From positions 1 through 64,000 of the forward strand of contig NZ_AUGD01000009.1 in NCBI RefSeq assembly GCF_000426845.1: a DNA stretch of 64,000 nt, written 5' to 3'. This DNA is from Bradyrhizobium sp. in8p8. Its GTDB lineage: Bacteria > Pseudomonadota > Alphaproteobacteria > Rhizobiales > Xanthobacteraceae. How positions within the stretch are numbered: position 1 is the stretch's first letter; every line of letters begins with the position of its first letter. Positions 1 to 8,401 of the stretch are shown piece by piece. Made by a program: the position numbers and the translations under genes. The notes under the pieces were generated by a model. That model worked only from the letters and a program-made list of their open reading frames with translations, was not told where the DNA came from and did no database searches.

Positions 1-610
1 GCCTCACCCTCTGAAATGAAAGAGGGCGCAGGGAAGACCGGGAGCCCGCTGGCACCCGAGGTCCACTGTGCGGAATCTGCGTGGTGAGAAGCTGCACAGC
101 GGCATACAGGTGTAGCCAGGACATCCCGGCCTTCCCTGCGCAGTGGTTGGAACGGCTTATGTCGTGCTCTCCCCGGGGAGCGATGCACTATTGCCCCCGT
201 CGCCTTGCGGATGGCTGGTGCGCGCGTCCGGTCGGACCGCCACATCACCGCAACACTTGGCGCACAGACCCCGGGCGCCAGGACCACACGATTTTGCCGT
301 ACGCAGATGGCACCTGTCGCATGCGCGGCGAGCTTGCTCACGGTCTCCCGCCCTGCAAATCCGTTCGCGCCAACGCCATCTGCGTCCACCGCCGCCCGGC
401 CCGCGTTCGTGACGATCGCGATACGCCCCTCTTCCTTGGGCCGGGTTGCGGCGATTCATACGTCTTTTCCGAATTTCGGTAAAGCGGAATCTTTCCGACT
501 TCGAGCATTGACCGACCGCTGGCGTGTTTTGCCCGACAGGCACCTCGATATCTTGTACGACCTGTGTTGATTTGCCCGACCGGGCGCCACATTGGTATGG
601 TGCCTGCAAG
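1..610. repeat. Non-coding repeat-like region
   Basis: No convincing gene lies before the ArgE-type gene. All reading frames are low-complexity, Arg/Pro/Ala-rich and overlap each other. Read on the minus strand, positions near 280-310 spell RTAKSCGPGAR, a phrase I remember from many spurious 'hypothetical proteins' in Bradyrhizobium and Rhodopseudomonas genomes, which points to a dispersed non-coding element. The right edge carries the TGTTTTGCCCGAC motif also found near 26.09 kb. The identity of the repeat family is from memory, and its left boundary lies outside the window. Confidence 0.45.
524..556 (+). repeat. TTTTGCCCGAC dispersed motif, copy 1
   Basis: The segment begins GTGTTTTGCCCGACAGG and ends in a CGATATCTTG stretch. 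It resembles the segment at 26090-26130 (TGTTTTGCCCGACGGATC followed by CGAAATATCT). Both copies lie in intergenic DNA next to housekeeping genes. It looks like a short dispersed repeat; no function is evident. Confidence 0.4.
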
Positions 611-645
611 CGCTTCAGCCGCCATTTCCTCGACAGAATGAGACA

Positions 646-1818
646 ATGCCAAGCTCAAGACCCGATCGCATCCGAAAGCTCCTCGCCGACCTCGTCGGCT
701 TCGACACCATCAGCGACCGCACAAACCTGCCCCTGATTGCCCATATCGAAAGCTATCTCGCCGGGTTCGGCGTCAAGGGTGAGCGCATCGTAGACGAGAC
801 CGGGCAGAAGGCCGCTCTCTGGGTCACAATCGGGCCGGAGGACCGGCCGGGCTTCGTGCTGTCCGGCCATACCGACGTGGTGCCTGTCGTGGGCCAGGAC
901 TGGAGCCATGATCCGTTCAAGCTGGCGGAGCGGGACGGCAAGCTCTATGGCCGCGGCACCACCGACATGAAGGGATTTGTGGCGGTGTGCCTCGCCATGG
1001 TGCCGGAGATGGTGGACGCTAGGCTGAAGACGCCGATTCATCTGGCGATCTCCTATGACGAGGAGATCGGCTGCGTCGGCGTGCGGCCGATGCTGCGCGA
1101 GGTCGCCAGGAAGAAGGTCAGGCCACTCGGTTGCTTCGTCGGCGAGCCGACCCAGATGCAGGTCATCATCGGTCATAAGGGCAAGCACGGCGTGCGGGCC
1201 ACGTTTCGCGGGCTCGCCCGCCATTCCTCGATCGCGCCGGAGGGCGTCAATGCGATCGAATATGCCGCCGAGCTGATCGTCGAAATCCGCCGCCGCGCCA
1301 TGGCGCTCGCAGCCGCGCACGCGACGGACAGTCTCTACGACGTTCCGCACTCGACGCTGCTCACCAGCATCGTGCACGGCGGTGCCGCGCTCAACATCGT
1401 GCCTGATACCTGCACGGTGGAATTCGAGTGCCGCGGCATCGGCATCACCGAGTCGCGCGAGGTCACCGATGCAATCGTCGCCTGGGCCAAGGCCGAACTC
1501 GAGCCTGCGATGAAGGCAAGGAATGCGGAGTGCGGCATCGCATTCGAGGAGATCCTCGACTACCCCGCGCTCGACACGGAAGCCGATGCTCCAATCGTCA
1601 CCCTGGCCAAGAGCCTGGCGGGACGCAACGACCACGCCAAGGTCGCCTTCGGCACCGAGGCGAGCCTGTTCGCCGACATCGCCGATATCCCCTCCGTGGT
1701 GATCGGCCCCGGCTCGATCGCACAGGCGCATACGCCGGACGAGTTCGTGGAGATGGCGGAGCTGGAGAAATGCGGAGGCTTCGTGGAGAGGCTGATCGCG
1801 CATTGCGTGAAGAGCTGA
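646..1818 (+). CDS. argE: Acetylornithine deacetylase (ArgE/DapE, M20 family)
   Basis: A 390-residue cytoplasmic M20 metallo-amidohydrolase. ArgE removes the acetyl group from N-acetylornithine in arginine synthesis. Visible motifs are SGHTDVVPV (metal-binding His and Asp), YGRGTTDMKG (bridging Asp), DEEIGC (catalytic Glu and metal Glu) and GEPTQM (metal ligand). The C-terminal GPGSIAQAHTPDEF carries the last metal-binding His. Length matches ArgE. The ATG at 646 fits the conserved N-terminus (PSSRPDRIRKLLADLVGFDT); the open frame extends back to 592, but the extra residues look non-coding. No arg gene is adjacent, so a related M20 deacylase with another acyl-amino acid substrate is possible. 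Confidence 0.85.
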   Translation: MPSSRPDRIRKLLADLVGFDTISDRTNLPLIAHIESYLAGFGVKGERIVDETGQKAALWVTIGPEDRPGFVLSGHTDVVPVVGQDWSHDPFKLAERDGKLYGRGTTDMKGFVAVCLAMVPEMVDARLKTPIHLAISYDEEIGCVGVRPMLREVARKKVRPLGCFVGEPTQMQVIIGHKGKHGVRATFRGLARHSSIAPEGVNAIEYAAELIVEIRRRAMALAAAHATDSLYDVPHSTLLTSIVHGGAALNIVPDTCTVEFECRGIGITESREVTDAIVAWAKAELEPAMKARNAECGIAFEEILDYPALDTEADAPIVTLAKSLAGRNDHAKVAFGTEASLFADIADIPSVVIGPGSIAQAHTPDEFVEMAELEKCGGFVERLIAHCVKS

Positions 1819-1827
1819 GCGCCTCCC

Positions 1828-2100
1828 GTCATTGCGAGGAGTTCCTGCGACGAAGCAATCCAGACTGCCAGTAGAGGGCACACTGATTGCCTCGCGGAGC
1901 CTGTCATCGGGCCGCGCTTCGCGCGGACCCGTTGGCTCGCAACGACGGTGGAATGAGTCGCCTCATCACCGCTGTCATGCCCGGCTTGACCGGGGGCGTC
2001 CAGCGGGCCGCGGCGTCTCGATTCAAGCACTGGCGTCTCTGAAATGCGGGATTGCTCGCCTTCGCGGACAATGACAGCGAAGGTGTGGGAATGACGCAGC
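1828..2100. repeat. Mosaic of interspersed palindromic repeats
   Basis: The space between the argE-type gene and the next terminator is filled with repeat-like DNA. The left part (CGTCATTGCGAGGAG, then GACGAAGCAATCCAGAC) is a degenerate version of the element that is perfect at 39217-39294. The right part (CGCTGTCATGCCCGGCTTG ... ACAATGACAGCG) resembles a second common Bradyrhizobium element. No open frame here has coding character. The transcripts of both flanking genes end here, so this is the convergent, gene-free gap of about 330 bases. Confidence 0.6.
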
Positions 2101-2111
2101 TCCCCATATGC

Positions 2112-2138
2112 AAAAGGCGCGGCCACCGGCCGCGCCTT
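2112..2138 (-). terminator. Rho-independent terminator
   Basis: A perfect 9-bp stem, GGCGCGGCC/GGCCGCGCC, with a 3-nt loop, followed on the minus strand by TTTT. It lies just after the stop of the minus-strand phosphotransferase gene and probably ends the transcript of that gene and the upstream acyl-CoA dehydrogenase. Convergent argE-type transcription may also be stopped, though with a poorer T-run. Confidence 0.75.
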
Positions 2139-2146
2139 CGTCATTT

Positions 2147-3205
2147 CTACACCGCGCCCGCCTTCTGCGCATATTCCCACGAGGCCTTTGACAGCGGCAC
2201 GGTGCGTTTGGCGGACTCCAGCGCCTTGGCGTTGGCGGCGGTGCCGTCGCGGACGCGGCCGGCGATGCCTTGGGTAATGCCGGCAAGGCGGAACAGGTTG
2301 TAGGCGAAGTACCAGTTGAGATCTGGCACCGTCATCTTGGTGACGTTGCAGTAGATCTGCGCGGCCTCTTCCAGGCTCGGGATGTTGAGCGCCTTGAGGT
2401 CGGCGCCCTCGAGGCCCGGCATGATCCACTGCATCAACAGATAAGTGAAGTCGGCCATGGGATCGCCGAGGGTCGACAGCTCCCAGTCCAGCACGGCCTG
2501 CACGCGCGGTTCCGTCGCGTGGAAGATCATGTTGTCGAGGCGATAATCGCCATGGACGATGGAGACGCGCGCCTGCTCCGGCACCGTCTTCGGCAGCCAT
2601 TCGGCCACCTTCTCGAACTCGGGAATGTGCTGCGTCTCGGATGCGCGATATTGCTTGGTCCAGCGGTCGATCTGGCGTGCAAAATAATTGCCGGGCTTAC
2701 CGAAATCGCCGAGACCGATGGCGTCGGGATCGAACATGTGGAGCTTCGCCAGCGTCTCGATCTTGCTGGTGAAAATCTTGCGCCGGTCGTCCGGCGCCTG
2801 GCTCGGCAGCGTCGGATCCCAGAACACACGGCCCTCCTCCATCGACATGATGTAGAAGGCTGCACCGATGACGCTGTCGTCCTGGCAGAGTGCATAGGCG
2901 CGCGCGACCGGAAAGCCCTGCTTTCCGAGCGCAGCGATCACGCGATACTCGCGATCGACCGCATGCGCCGACGGCAGCAGTTTGCCGAACGGCTTTCTGC
3001 GCATCACGTAGGAGCGGTTCGGCGTGTTGAGGCGATAGGTCGGGTTGGATTGGCCGCCCTTGAACTGGAGCACGACCAGGGGGCCTTCAAAACCTTCGAC
3101 ATGCTCGCGCATCCAGGCTTCGAGGCGCAGCTCGTCGAAACGATGCCGCTCCTCGACCGGCTTGGTACCCGAGAACTCTTCGTCTTTCCTGACGCCGTCC
3201 GCCAC
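2147..3205 (-). CDS. Phosphotransferase family protein (APH/choline kinase fold, ACAD10/11-like)
   Basis: A 352-residue aminoglycoside-phosphotransferase-fold kinase of the kind paired with acyl-CoA dehydrogenases. The catalytic loop HGDYRLDN and the metal-binding DWELSTLGDP are both intact, with an N-lobe GGQSNPTY nucleotide loop and MRRKP lysine region. The GTG start at 3205 is supported by GAGGGAG seven bases upstream. It lies downstream of an acyl-CoA dehydrogenase on the same strand, an arrangement echoed in eukaryotic ACAD10/11, where kinase and dehydrogenase domains are fused. By analogy it may phosphorylate a hydroxyacyl-CoA before dehydration; that role is inferred. Antibiotic resistance is unlikely from this context. 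Confidence 0.85.
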   Translation of the reverse strand: MADGVRKDEEFSGTKPVEERHRFDELRLEAWMREHVEGFEGPLVVLQFKGGQSNPTYRLNTPNRSYVMRRKPFGKLLPSAHAVDREYRVIAALGKQGFPVARAYALCQDDSVIGAAFYIMSMEEGRVFWDPTLPSQAPDDRRKIFTSKIETLAKLHMFDPDAIGLGDFGKPGNYFARQIDRWTKQYRASETQHIPEFEKVAEWLPKTVPEQARVSIVHGDYRLDNMIFHATEPRVQAVLDWELSTLGDPMADFTYLLMQWIMPGLEGADLKALNIPSLEEAAQIYCNVTKMTVPDLNWYFAYNLFRLAGITQGIAGRVRDGTAANAKALESAKRTVPLSKASWEYAQKAGAV

Positions 3206-3344
3206 AGTGACGCTCCCTCTTCAGTCCTGACCATTTCAGGTCGAGCATGATCCTAGTCGGTAACCGCTGACGCACTTGCGTCAAGCGGTCACCGGATCAT
3301 GCCCTCTCATTCGTCAAGCCGGGAGCGCCTCCAGGCTCTCCCGT

Positions 3345-4580
3345 CTAATGACCGGGAGAGTTTGCATACTTCCGAACCTCAAGTCTGGCAATGGCGCGGT
3401 TATGCACCTCGTCCGGACCGTCGGCGAGACGGAGCGTGCGGATGTGGGCGTAGTCCTTGGCAAGGCCCGCTTCGTCCGAGACGCCGGCGCCGCCAAAGGC
3501 CTGGATCGCCTCATCGATGATCTTCAGCGCCATGTTGGGCGCCGCGACCTTGATCATGGCGATCTCGGCCTGCGCGGTCTTGTTGCCGACCTTGTCCATC
3601 ATGTCGGCGGCCTTGAGGCACAGGAGGCGGGTCATCTCGATGTTGGTGCGGGCTTCGCCGATGCGCTGCTCCCACACGCTGTGCTCGACGATCTTCTTGC
3701 CGAAGGCGGTGCGCGAGGTGAGACGCTTCACCATCTTCTCCAGCGCCTCCTCGGCCTTGCCGATGGTGCGCATGCAGTGATGGATGCGACCCGGACCGAG
3801 GCGGCCCTGCGCGATCTCGAAGCCGCGACCCTCCCCGAGCAGGATATTCTCCTTCGGCACCCGCACGTTCTCGAGCAGCACCTGCGCATGTCCGTGCGGC
3901 GCATCGTCGAAGCCGAACACCGGCAACATCTTCTCGACCTTGATGCCGGGGGTGTCGAGCGGAACCAGGATCTGCGACTGCTGCTGGTGCTTGGCCGCCT
4001 TGAAATCGGTCTTGCCCATCAGGATCGCGATCTTGCAGCGGGGATCGCCGACGCCGGACGACCACCATTTGCGGCCGTTGATGACGTAATGATCGCCGTC
4101 ACGCTCGATGCGGGTTTCGATGTTGGTGGCGTCGGAAGACGCAACCGCCGGTTCCGTCATCAGGAAGGCCGAACGGATCTCGCCGTCCATCAGCGGACGC
4201 AGCCACTTGCGCTTCTGCTCCTTGGAGCCGTAACGGATGAACACTTCCATGTTGCCGGTGTCGGGCGCGGAACAATTGAACACTTCCGAGGCCCAGGTGA
4301 TGCGGCCCATCTCTTCCGACAGCAGCGCATATTCGAGATTGGTCAGCCCCGCGCCGCGGAATTCGTCGTCCTCGTGCTCGGACGGCGGCATGAACATGTT
4401 CCAGAGGCCTTCCGCCTTCGCCTTCTTCTTGAGGTCTTCCAGGATCGGGATGACTTTCCAGCGGTCGCCACTCTTGTCCTGCTGGTCGTAGATCGGCACC
4501 GCCGGGCGCACGTGCTTGGCCATGAAGGACCGCACGCGGTCGAGCCATTCCTTCTGCTTGGGGGACATATCGAAGTCCAT
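3345..4580 (-). CDS. Acyl-CoA dehydrogenase family protein
   Basis: An FAD-dependent acyl-CoA dehydrogenase of 411 residues. Recognisable are the middle beta domain (FLMTEPAVASSDATNIETRI, flavin/substrate side), the FGFDDAPHGHAQV region, and C-terminal FGGAGVSDEAGLAKDYA and LADGPDEVHNRAIARLE. The last pattern is typical of the ACAD10/11-like branch, which acts on long or hydroxylated acyl chains. The chosen ATG at 4580 has GAGGAGCG upstream; a longer frame to 4610 would place that ribosome site inside the gene. It is followed by the APH-like kinase (139-base gap) and faces a TetR gene, suggesting a regulated catabolic pair. Confidence 0.92.
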   Translation of the reverse strand: MDFDMSPKQKEWLDRVRSFMAKHVRPAVPIYDQQDKSGDRWKVIPILEDLKKKAKAEGLWNMFMPPSEHEDDEFRGAGLTNLEYALLSEEMGRITWASEVFNCSAPDTGNMEVFIRYGSKEQKRKWLRPLMDGEIRSAFLMTEPAVASSDATNIETRIERDGDHYVINGRKWWSSGVGDPRCKIAILMGKTDFKAAKHQQQSQILVPLDTPGIKVEKMLPVFGFDDAPHGHAQVLLENVRVPKENILLGEGRGFEIAQGRLGPGRIHHCMRTIGKAEEALEKMVKRLTSRTAFGKKIVEHSVWEQRIGEARTNIEMTRLLCLKAADMMDKVGNKTAQAEIAMIKVAAPNMALKIIDEAIQAFGGAGVSDEAGLAKDYAHIRTLRLADGPDEVHNRAIARLEVRKYANSPGH

Positions 4581-4728
4581 GGGACGCTCCTCGCTTCTTT
4601 CAACAGACACTCTTGCGCCGGATTGTCCTCCCGCTCCGCGCTACCCGCAATGGTCGAGAGTGCGGGCGCTTCTGACCAAGCCGCGAAGTTGCGACCGAGT
4701 CCGAATGCGGATTGACTTTTCCGGCCTT

Positions 4729-4755
4729 CAAACGATAGTTTCATACAACTGTTTG
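4729..4755. promoter_or_regulatory. Candidate TetR operator between divergent genes
   Basis: CAAAC and GTTTG form an inverted repeat with 17 bases between them, with a second, offset pair (AGTT/AACT) inside. The site lies 31 bases before the TetR gene start and about 150 bases before the divergent acyl-CoA dehydrogenase start. TetR proteins commonly bind such sites in shared promoter regions, so autoregulation and control of the dehydrogenase are likely. Binding is inferred from position and symmetry only. Confidence 0.4.
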
Positions 4756-4785
4756 ATTTGCAACTCCTCCCCTCCGGGACATTTC

Positions 4786-5457
4786 ATGGCCAGCGATCAC
4801 ACCAGGTCCGCCATTCTCGCCGCCGCCGAACGGCTCTACGCCGATCGCGGCTTCGGCGACGTGACGCTGCGCGACATCGTCGCGGCTGCCAATGTCAACC
4901 TGGCCGCGGTGAACTATCATTTCGGCTCGAAGGACGAGTTGATCGCGGAATTATTTGTCACGCGCTCGATCGCCACGAACCGCGAGCGCCTGCGCGAATT
5001 GAAGGCGGCGGAGGAGCAAGGCGGCGGCCGCGCGCCGATCGAGGCGATCTTGCGCGCCCTCGTCGGTCCGACCTTGCGCGGCTGCCTCGGCCCGGAGACC
5101 CAGCGCTCCACCGCCGCGCGCTTCATGATCCGTGCCTCGATCGAATCCGTGCCGCCGATCCGCCGCATCAAGAACCGCGAGATCGACCATTTGCGCAAAT
5201 TTGCCGGCGCGATGCGACGGTCCCTGCCCGATCGGAGCGAGGTCGATATCTATTGGGGCCTCAACTTTGCGCTCGCGATGGCGCATCACACCATCCGCGA
5301 GAGCGAGCGACTGACGAAATTGTCGGAAGGCAAATGCGATCTCGATGACGTCGAGGACGTGGTCGCACGCGTGGTCAGCGTGGCGACGATGGCGCTGACG
5401 GCGGGAAAGGGCGAGGCCAAAGCCCCCGCGCGCGCACTCGCACGGGACGCGCGCTGA
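4786..5457 (+). CDS. TetR/AcrR family transcriptional regulator
   Basis: A 223-residue repressor-type protein. Residues 5-55 form the TetR DNA-binding domain: RSAILAAAERLYADRGF, then VTLRDIVAAANVNLAAVNYHFGSKDELIAELF, the usual recognition helix and NYHFGSKDEL signature. The rest is a helical ligand domain of the C-terminal type seen in fatty-acid-responsive members. The ATG at 4786 is the natural N-terminus; upstream in-frame codons overlap the divergent promoter. It is transcribed away from the acyl-CoA dehydrogenase/kinase pair and probably represses it until an acyl-CoA is present. Confidence 0.9.
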   Translation: MASDHTRSAILAAAERLYADRGFGDVTLRDIVAAANVNLAAVNYHFGSKDELIAELFVTRSIATNRERLRELKAAEEQGGGRAPIEAILRALVGPTLRGCLGPETQRSTAARFMIRASIESVPPIRRIKNREIDHLRKFAGAMRRSLPDRSEVDIYWGLNFALAMAHHTIRESERLTKLSEGKCDLDDVEDVVARVVSVATMALTAGKGEAKAPARALARDAR

Positions 5458-5537
5458 TCAATGAGCCCGGTCGAAAGCCGGCGCGAGGTCAGTTCGGCGT
5501 GGCGGAAAATGCCTGAATCTTGCGGCTAACGCGGCGG

Positions 5538-5753
5538 CTAGACCCGCTGCGGCATCTCCTCGGCCTCTTCCTTGGCGAGCAGCAGCAGCATCTCGATACC
5601 CATCTCGCCTTCCTGCGGCGAGCGGATGAACTTTATTTCGTCCGCGCTCTGCCGCAGCGCGGCAATGATGGCGACGGCCTGATTGGCGGTGGCCGCCTCG
5701 GTCGCCAGAATGGACTTCTGGTCCTTGGCCTGGAACCCGATCGTGTAGGACAT
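5538..5753 (-). CDS. Conserved small hypothetical protein
   Basis: A 71-residue soluble protein starting MSYTIGFQAKDQKSI, with a GGGAGGGAAGCG ribosome site right before the ATG. The middle (TEAATANQAVAIIAALRQ) looks like a helix in an alpha/beta small fold, and the C-terminus is acidic (AKEEAEEMPQRV). No signal peptide or membrane segment. I recognise the general type as a conserved Bradyrhizobium hypothetical, without known function. It stands alone between the TetR gene (convergent) and the CoA-transferase gene. Confidence 0.7.
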   Translation of the reverse strand: MSYTIGFQAKDQKSILATEAATANQAVAIIAALRQSADEIKFIRSPQEGEMGIEMLLLLAKEEAEEMPQRV

Positions 5754-5937
5754 TCGCTTCCCTCCCGAACTCAAGTGCAGGGATCGAATCAGAGTCGCGC
5801 GCGAAGCGGAAGCCTGTGCGACTACGGACCGGGATTATCTGGGGATTGCGCGCAAGCTTCACGCAAGCCCCGGCATGCGGGCGTCCTGCACGACCAGGCA
5901 CATTCCCCGGCGCTCCACGGGAGAGGCTAGGAACGCG

Positions 5938-7167
5938 CTAGATGATCCCCAGCTGCTTCAAGGCCGCGATCTTCTCCGCGTCAAAGCCGAGCTTGCCGCC
6001 GAGCACCTCCTGCGTGTGCTCCCCAAGCAGCGGCGGCGCGCGGTACTCCTTGATCGGCGTCTCCGACAGGGTCAGCGCATTGCGGACCAGCGACAGATCC
6101 GGCTCGAAAGGATGTTTGACCTTCACGCGCATGCCGCGCGACTGAACGTGCGGATCGGAGAACACCTGCTCGAAATTGTTAATCGGACCTGACGGCACGC
6201 CGGCCTCCTCCAGCTTCTCCAGCCAGTAAGCCACCGGCTTCTTCAGGAACAGGCCGGCGAAGATGGCCATGATCTCTTTGCCGTGCACGACGCGGTCGTT
6301 GTTCTTGACGAAGCGGGGATCGTTCGCGAGCTCCGGCTCGCCGAGCACGGCGCAGGTGCGCTGGAACTGCCCGTCGTTGCCGACCACCAGCATCAGCTCG
6401 CCATCGGCGCAGCGGAACACACCGGCCGGCATCCCGCCATTGCCCCAAGTGCCGCGGCGCGGCGGCGTCTTCCCGTTGACCAGATAAATCTGCAGCCAGT
6501 GCGACAGGGATGCGATGACGGTGTCGAACAGGCAGACGTCGATGTGCTGTCCCTGGCCGCCCTTGGCGTCGCGATGATAGAGCGCCGATAGGATCCCGAT
6601 CGAGGCATTCATCCCGGTCATGTAGTCGACGATCGACGGGCCGACCTTCATCGGGCCCTCACCCGGCTCGCCGTCGATATGGCCGGTGACGCTCATCAAC
6701 CCGCCCATCGCCTGCAGGATGGCGTCGTATCCGGCGCGCGGCGCGTACGGGCCGGTCTGGCCGAAGCCGGTGACCGAGCAGTAGATGATGCCGGGATTGA
6801 TCGCCTTGATGGTCTCGTAGTCGAGGCCGTAGCGCTTGAGATCGCCGACCTTGTAATTCTCCATGAAGACGTCGGCGTCCTTGGCGAGCTCGCGGACGAT
6901 CGCCTGCCCTTCCGGCTTGGCGATATTGACCGTGACCGACTTCTTGTTGCGGTTGGCGCAGAGATAGAACGAATTGTTGTTGTTGGCCTTGCCATCGGGG
7001 TCATTCAGGTAAGGCGGTCCGAAGGCGCGCGCGTCGTCGCCGGTGCCCGGCCGCTCGATCTTGATCACCTCCGCGCCGAGATCGCCCAGCATCTGGGCCG
7101 ACAGGGGCCCGGCAAGCACGCGGGTGAGGTCAAGGATCTTGATGCCTGAAAGCGGCAGGGCCGACAT
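5938..7167 (-). CDS. CaiB/BaiF family (class III) CoA-transferase
   Basis: A 409-residue CoA-transferase that moves CoA between carboxylic acids through an aspartyl-CoA intermediate. N-terminal LSGIKILDLTRVLAGPLSAQMLGDLGAEVIKIERP is the classic start of the family, followed by NRNKKSVTVNI and LMENYK-like elements. IVDYMTGMNA contains the likely catalytic Asp. C-terminal LGEHTQEVL is also typical. The ATG at 7167 follows CCGGAGGAAATCGAC, a good ribosome site. The substrate cannot be read from the sequence; the nearby acyl-CoA dehydrogenase block suggests fatty- or organic-acid catabolism. Confidence 0.92.
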   Translation of the reverse strand: MSALPLSGIKILDLTRVLAGPLSAQMLGDLGAEVIKIERPGTGDDARAFGPPYLNDPDGKANNNNSFYLCANRNKKSVTVNIAKPEGQAIVRELAKDADVFMENYKVGDLKRYGLDYETIKAINPGIIYCSVTGFGQTGPYAPRAGYDAILQAMGGLMSVTGHIDGEPGEGPMKVGPSIVDYMTGMNASIGILSALYHRDAKGGQGQHIDVCLFDTVIASLSHWLQIYLVNGKTPPRRGTWGNGGMPAGVFRCADGELMLVVGNDGQFQRTCAVLGEPELANDPRFVKNNDRVVHGKEIMAIFAGLFLKKPVAYWLEKLEEAGVPSGPINNFEQVFSDPHVQSRGMRVKVKHPFEPDLSLVRNALTLSETPIKEYRAPPLLGEHTQEVLGGKLGFDAEKIAALKQLGII

Positions 7168-7406
7168 GTCGATTTCCTCCGGAGAACTGATCTTGGCGCG
7201 GCGGCGAGGCCGCAGGCCGCGCTTCCTGCGGATACACTATTTCGAAAGTGCGAGCATTGCACTGGCGGTATGCGGCCATCTCCGGCCGCCTCAGGGGGCC
7301 GTTGCCGTCCGCGATTTTCCGCGCCGCGAATATTGCCTGAGCGGCTCAGATTGCCCCGGCCAAACTTTGAAAAACCAGGCAGGGTTCGAAAAAGACAGCG
7401 CCCGCC

Positions 7407-7577
7407 TCAAGCGGTATGGCCGGGATCGACGTGCTTCGGGGTCTTCTTGTCGCGTTGGGGCGTCATCTTGGCAGGATCGGGCGCGCCAGGCACGCCGCGC
7501 GGACCGAGCTGGTCGCGCTGCATGTCGTCCTCGGAGCGGGATGGCTCGATGCCGTTGGGCTCGCGGGGCTTGGTCAT
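7407..7577 (-). CDS. Small hydrophilic hypothetical protein (56 residues)
   Basis: A short gene starting MTKPREPNGIEPSRSEDD with AAGGAGG a few bases upstream of the ATG, which makes translation likely. The product is very polar, rich in Asp, Pro, Lys and Arg, with the segment QLGPRGVPGAPDPAKMTP, and is probably intrinsically disordered. No membrane segment or signal. It lies 42 bases after another small gene on the same strand and may share its transcript. Function unknown. Confidence 0.65.
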   Translation of the reverse strand: MTKPREPNGIEPSRSEDDMQRDQLGPRGVPGAPDPAKMTPQRDKKTPKHVDPGHTA

Positions 7578-7619
7578 TGCGGCCTCCTTCTTGCGAACGC
7601 TATCCGCCGACTGGGCACT

Positions 7620-7823
7620 CTACACACCCAGCGCGTTATCGCCGGCTTCGCGGCCGGGCACGCTGACATGGACCTCGTGTCCCTCACGGAGGGCCAGTGA
7701 TGCCGCGGCGACTGCCGACTCGAATGCGGCTTCCTTGGTGGCGTACCGGCTCCTGACGTCGCCGTCATGCAGCACGCCCCATTCGTCCTGTACCGGCACG
7801 ATGGCGTATTGAGCGAGACCCAT
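7620..7823 (-). CDS. Small hypothetical protein, DUF2188-like
   Basis: A 67-residue protein starting MGLAQYAIVPVQDEWGVLHDGD. The layout (short strands, an aromatic 'W-x-V' element, then TKEAAFESAVAAASLALREGHEVHVSVPG) resembles DUF2188-type small proteins, in which a helix of Ala and Glu is followed by a Gly-turn strand. GGAGGAGG directly precedes the ATG. It is followed by another small gene and preceded by the relic at 7880-8282. The family link is tentative; biochemical role unknown. Confidence 0.65.
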   Translation of the reverse strand: MGLAQYAIVPVQDEWGVLHDGDVRSRYATKEAAFESAVAAASLALREGHEVHVSVPGREAGDNALGV

Positions 7824-7879
7824 TGTCCTCCTCCTGGCTTGGGCTTTAACTGTTCCGAACTCCCAACGCGGGACCGGGC

Positions 7880-8282
7880 TTAACGTTGCGTCAGCCGCGG
7901 ATGCGCTGCCTTCACCCGCCACAACGTGTTGCCGCTGTCGTCGGCAACCAGCGGCGCACCGGTCTTGTCGATGGCGACGCCGACGGGGCGTCCGCGCCCG
8001 GACCAGGCGGCTGCCGATGAAGTCAGTCAGCCCCACGATGGCGGCGAGCACGCCGAAGATGACACCGACCACCAGGAGCCAGGCGGAAAAGTCCGCCCAC
8101 ATGATCTCGGCGCTCGCGACATAGGCGATTTCGGCCGGCAGCGCCCCGATGAAGCACGCAATCGGGATCGGCACCAGCATCGGATGGATCGGATGGCCTG
8201 CGATTGCGCCGTGGAGCGCACGCGCACATCCTTTTGCACGATCGGGCTCGTGCAACTTTCGCTGCCCGAGCCGCCAACTCAT
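7880..8282 (-). pseudogene. Deletion fusion: DUF2231 N-terminal part joined to a sugar-dehydrogenase tail
   Basis: Reading the minus strand, the first part encodes AIAGHPIHPMLVPIPIACF and a following transmembrane stretch ending GLTDFIGSR, the N-terminal half of a DUF2231 membrane protein. About eighty codons in, the frame changes to SGRGRPVGVAIDKTGAPLV, ADDSGNTLWRV and a stop at 7880, the C-terminal end of a PQQ-dependent (glucose/sorbosone) dehydrogenase-like protein. The two remnants are out of frame and the join falls near 8003. The simplest explanation is an internal deletion between two once-adjacent genes. The product is almost certainly non-functional. Confidence 0.75.
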
Positions 8283-8401
8283 GCATCGGGTGAAGGTTCC
8301 TTCGATCTCTGCATTGCACAACGAGCCAACCACATGTTCGGGAGGAACGGAATGGCACGCCCCGAAGTCTTGGACTCAATCATCCTTTCGGAGACCGCAG
8401 C

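Noticed and set aside
655..1881. Minus-strand open frame opposite the ArgE-type gene
   Set aside because: Shadow frame with no domain; the plus-strand M20 motifs are complete.
2147..3205. APH-fold kinase as aminoglycoside resistance gene
   Set aside because: Its pairing with an acyl-CoA dehydrogenase and the ACAD10/11-like pattern indicate a metabolic kinase.
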